6,786 nucleotides of DNA, taken from contig JAISEX010000202.1 of the NCBI GenBank assembly GCA_031263875.1, positions 1 through 6,786 on the forward strand, in the 5' to 3' direction. This document shows positions 6,051 through 6,786 of the stretch, one piece after another. The position numbers and the translations under genes are program-made. This stretch comes from Eubacteriales Family XIII. Incertae Sedis bacterium (GTDB lineage Bacteria > Bacillota > Clostridia > Peptostreptococcales > Anaerovoracaceae). The notes under the pieces were generated by a model. It was not told where the DNA came from. It worked only from the letters and a program-made list of their open reading frames with translations, and ran no database searches. Each line of letters starts with the position of its first letter. Position 1 is the first letter of the stretch.

Positions 6051-6786
6051 GTGAGTTTTGATAAAATTTGGGTCGTTGATTTCGGCGGTCAGTACAATCA
6101 GTTGATAGCGCGGCGCGTGCGCGAGGCGAACGTGTACGCGGAAATCGTGCCGTATGAGAAGGCGATGGAGCGGCTCGAAACCGACGAACTGCCGAAGGGC
6201 ATTATCTTTACGGGCGGCCCAAGCAGCGTCTACAAAGACGGCGCGCCCGCGCTTCCGCCGCAGTTTTTTGACTGCGGGATTCCCGTGCTGGGGATCTGCT
6301 ACGGCGCTCAGCTTATGGCCCGGACGCTGGGCGGGAAGGTAGTCAGTCCTGATTTTAAAGAGTATGGCCGCGTCGCGATAACCCGCGGCGATACTTCCGG
6401 AGGCGAGGATGTGTCAAGCGTTTTGTTTGACGGCATTGATTTGACGAACGCGTATTGCTGGATGTCGCATACGGATTATATCGAAACCGCTCCGCCGGGA
6501 TTCGACGTGATGTCGCATACGGATAATTGCCCGACCGCTTCGATGGAGAACGCCGCGCGCGGATTCTATGCGGTGCAGTTCCACCCGGAGGTGCATCATA
6601 CGCCGTTCGGCCAAGCGCTGTTAAGGAATTTCCTTTACCGGGCGTGCGGCTGCACGGGCGACTGGACCATGTCGAGCTTCGCCAAGGAAAAGATCGCGGA
6701 GATTCGAGAAACGGTCGGCAGCCGCAAAGTTTTGTGCGCGCTTTCCGGCGGCGTGGCCGTGGGGTACGTTGATGGCGAACTGCCGA
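6051..6786 (+). CDS. guaA: GMP synthase (glutamine-hydrolysing), 3' truncated; last ~30 bases unreliable
   Basis: GuaA aminates XMP to GMP using glutamine and ATP, the step after GuaB. The first ~190 residues form the class I glutamine amidotransferase domain: VVDFGGQYNQLIARRVRE near the start, FTGGPSSVY at 53-61, nucleophile C83 in GICYGAQLMARTLGG, MSHTDYI, HTDNCPTASMENA, and H178/E180 in QFHPEV. These complete the Cys-His-Glu triad. A linker (FLYRACGCTGDWTMSSF) leads into the ATP-pyrophosphatase domain at KVLCALSGGV (to V235). The next residues should be DSS of the SGGVDSS loop, but the sequence reads AVGYVDGELP, an exact copy of the nitroreductase C-terminal region. Trustworthy sequence therefore ends near 6756. 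A full GuaA is about 510 residues, so over half is missing. GTG start is supported by GGAGG at 6041. Confidence 0.95.
   Translation, partial: MSFDKIWVVDFGGQYNQLIARRVREANVYAEIVPYEKAMERLETDELPKGIIFTGGPSSVYKDGAPALPPQFFDCGIPVLGICYGAQLMARTLGGKVVSPDFKEYGRVAITRGDTSGGEDVSSVLFDGIDLTNAYCWMSHTDYIETAPPGFDVMSHTDNCPTASMENAARGFYAVQFHPEVHHTPFGQALLRNFLYRACGCTGDWTMSSFAKEKIAEIRETVGSRKVLCALSGGVAVGYVDGELP
6746..6786 (+). repeat. Copy 2 of the 41-bp exact repeat, at the window end (probable chimeric join)
   Basis: It is identical over 41 bases to 5752-5792 and runs to the last base of the window; the preceding bases differ (C at 6745, T at 5751). It sits where guaA should encode SGGVDSS. CGGCGGCGTGG, which both the expected guaA sequence and the nitroreductase gene would share, is a likely crossover point at 6746-6756. 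Confidence 0.9.

Noticed and set aside
6051..6786. Genuine GuaA variant lacking the SGGVDSS motif, or a guaA-nitroreductase fusion
   Set aside because: The divergent tail is an exact 41-base copy of a nearby gene that begins at a shared G/C-rich stretch and ends at the last base, which points to an artefact.
1..6786. CRISPR array, tRNA or rRNA genes
   Set aside because: No regularly spaced repeat series and no tRNA or rRNA signature sequences were seen on either strand.

Overview
The window looks like an end of a contig from a Gram-positive, probably clostridial (Bacillota), gut-type bacterium. The clues are a secreted protein with choline-binding-type cell-wall repeats and a DUF6273 domain, strong GGAGG ribosome binding sites, TATAAT promoters, and a perfect core match to the Gram-positive LexA operator. 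Every recognised gene lies on the + strand.

Layout: (1) 1-1875 is the 3' part of a modular surface protein (DUF6273, Ig-like, InlB-type repeat, three calcium-binding TSP3 repeats, six wall-binding repeats). (2) 1876-2058 holds a hairpin facing leftwards and a sigma-A-type promoter whose -35 box is overlapped by a LexA/SOS-box sequence. (3) 2059-3075 is a KilA-N domain gene interrupted by a 157-bp miniature inverted-repeat element (MITE) with 19-bp terminal repeats and a TA target duplication. Removing the element and one TA restores a continuous 285-residue KilA-N protein. (4) 3076-3324 is intergenic and carries the extended -10 promoter of the next gene. (5) 3325-4830 is guaB, an IMP dehydrogenase of the unusual type known from the protozoan Tritrichomonas foetus, with the catalytic residues at the same positions. 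(6) 4831-5197 has no gene but contains a strong foldback sequence. (7) 5198-6786 is a tight cluster: a membrane-anchored nitroreductase-family protein, a 70-residue DUF4177-type protein, and guaA (GMP synthase), truncated by the window end.

How the genes work together: GuaB (IMP to XMP) and GuaA (XMP to GMP) are the two committed steps of guanine nucleotide synthesis. They sit close together but are separated by the nitroreductase and DUF4177 genes, which appear to be co-transcribed and translationally coupled with guaA. The KilA-N gene and surface protein belong to the accessory genome.

Caution: the last 41 bases (6746-6786) are an exact copy of 5752-5792 inside the nitroreductase gene. They replace the expected SGGVDSS nucleotide-binding motif of GuaA at the very point where the two sequences share a short G/C-rich stretch. 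This is best explained as an assembly or library chimera, so the final ~30 bases should not be trusted.
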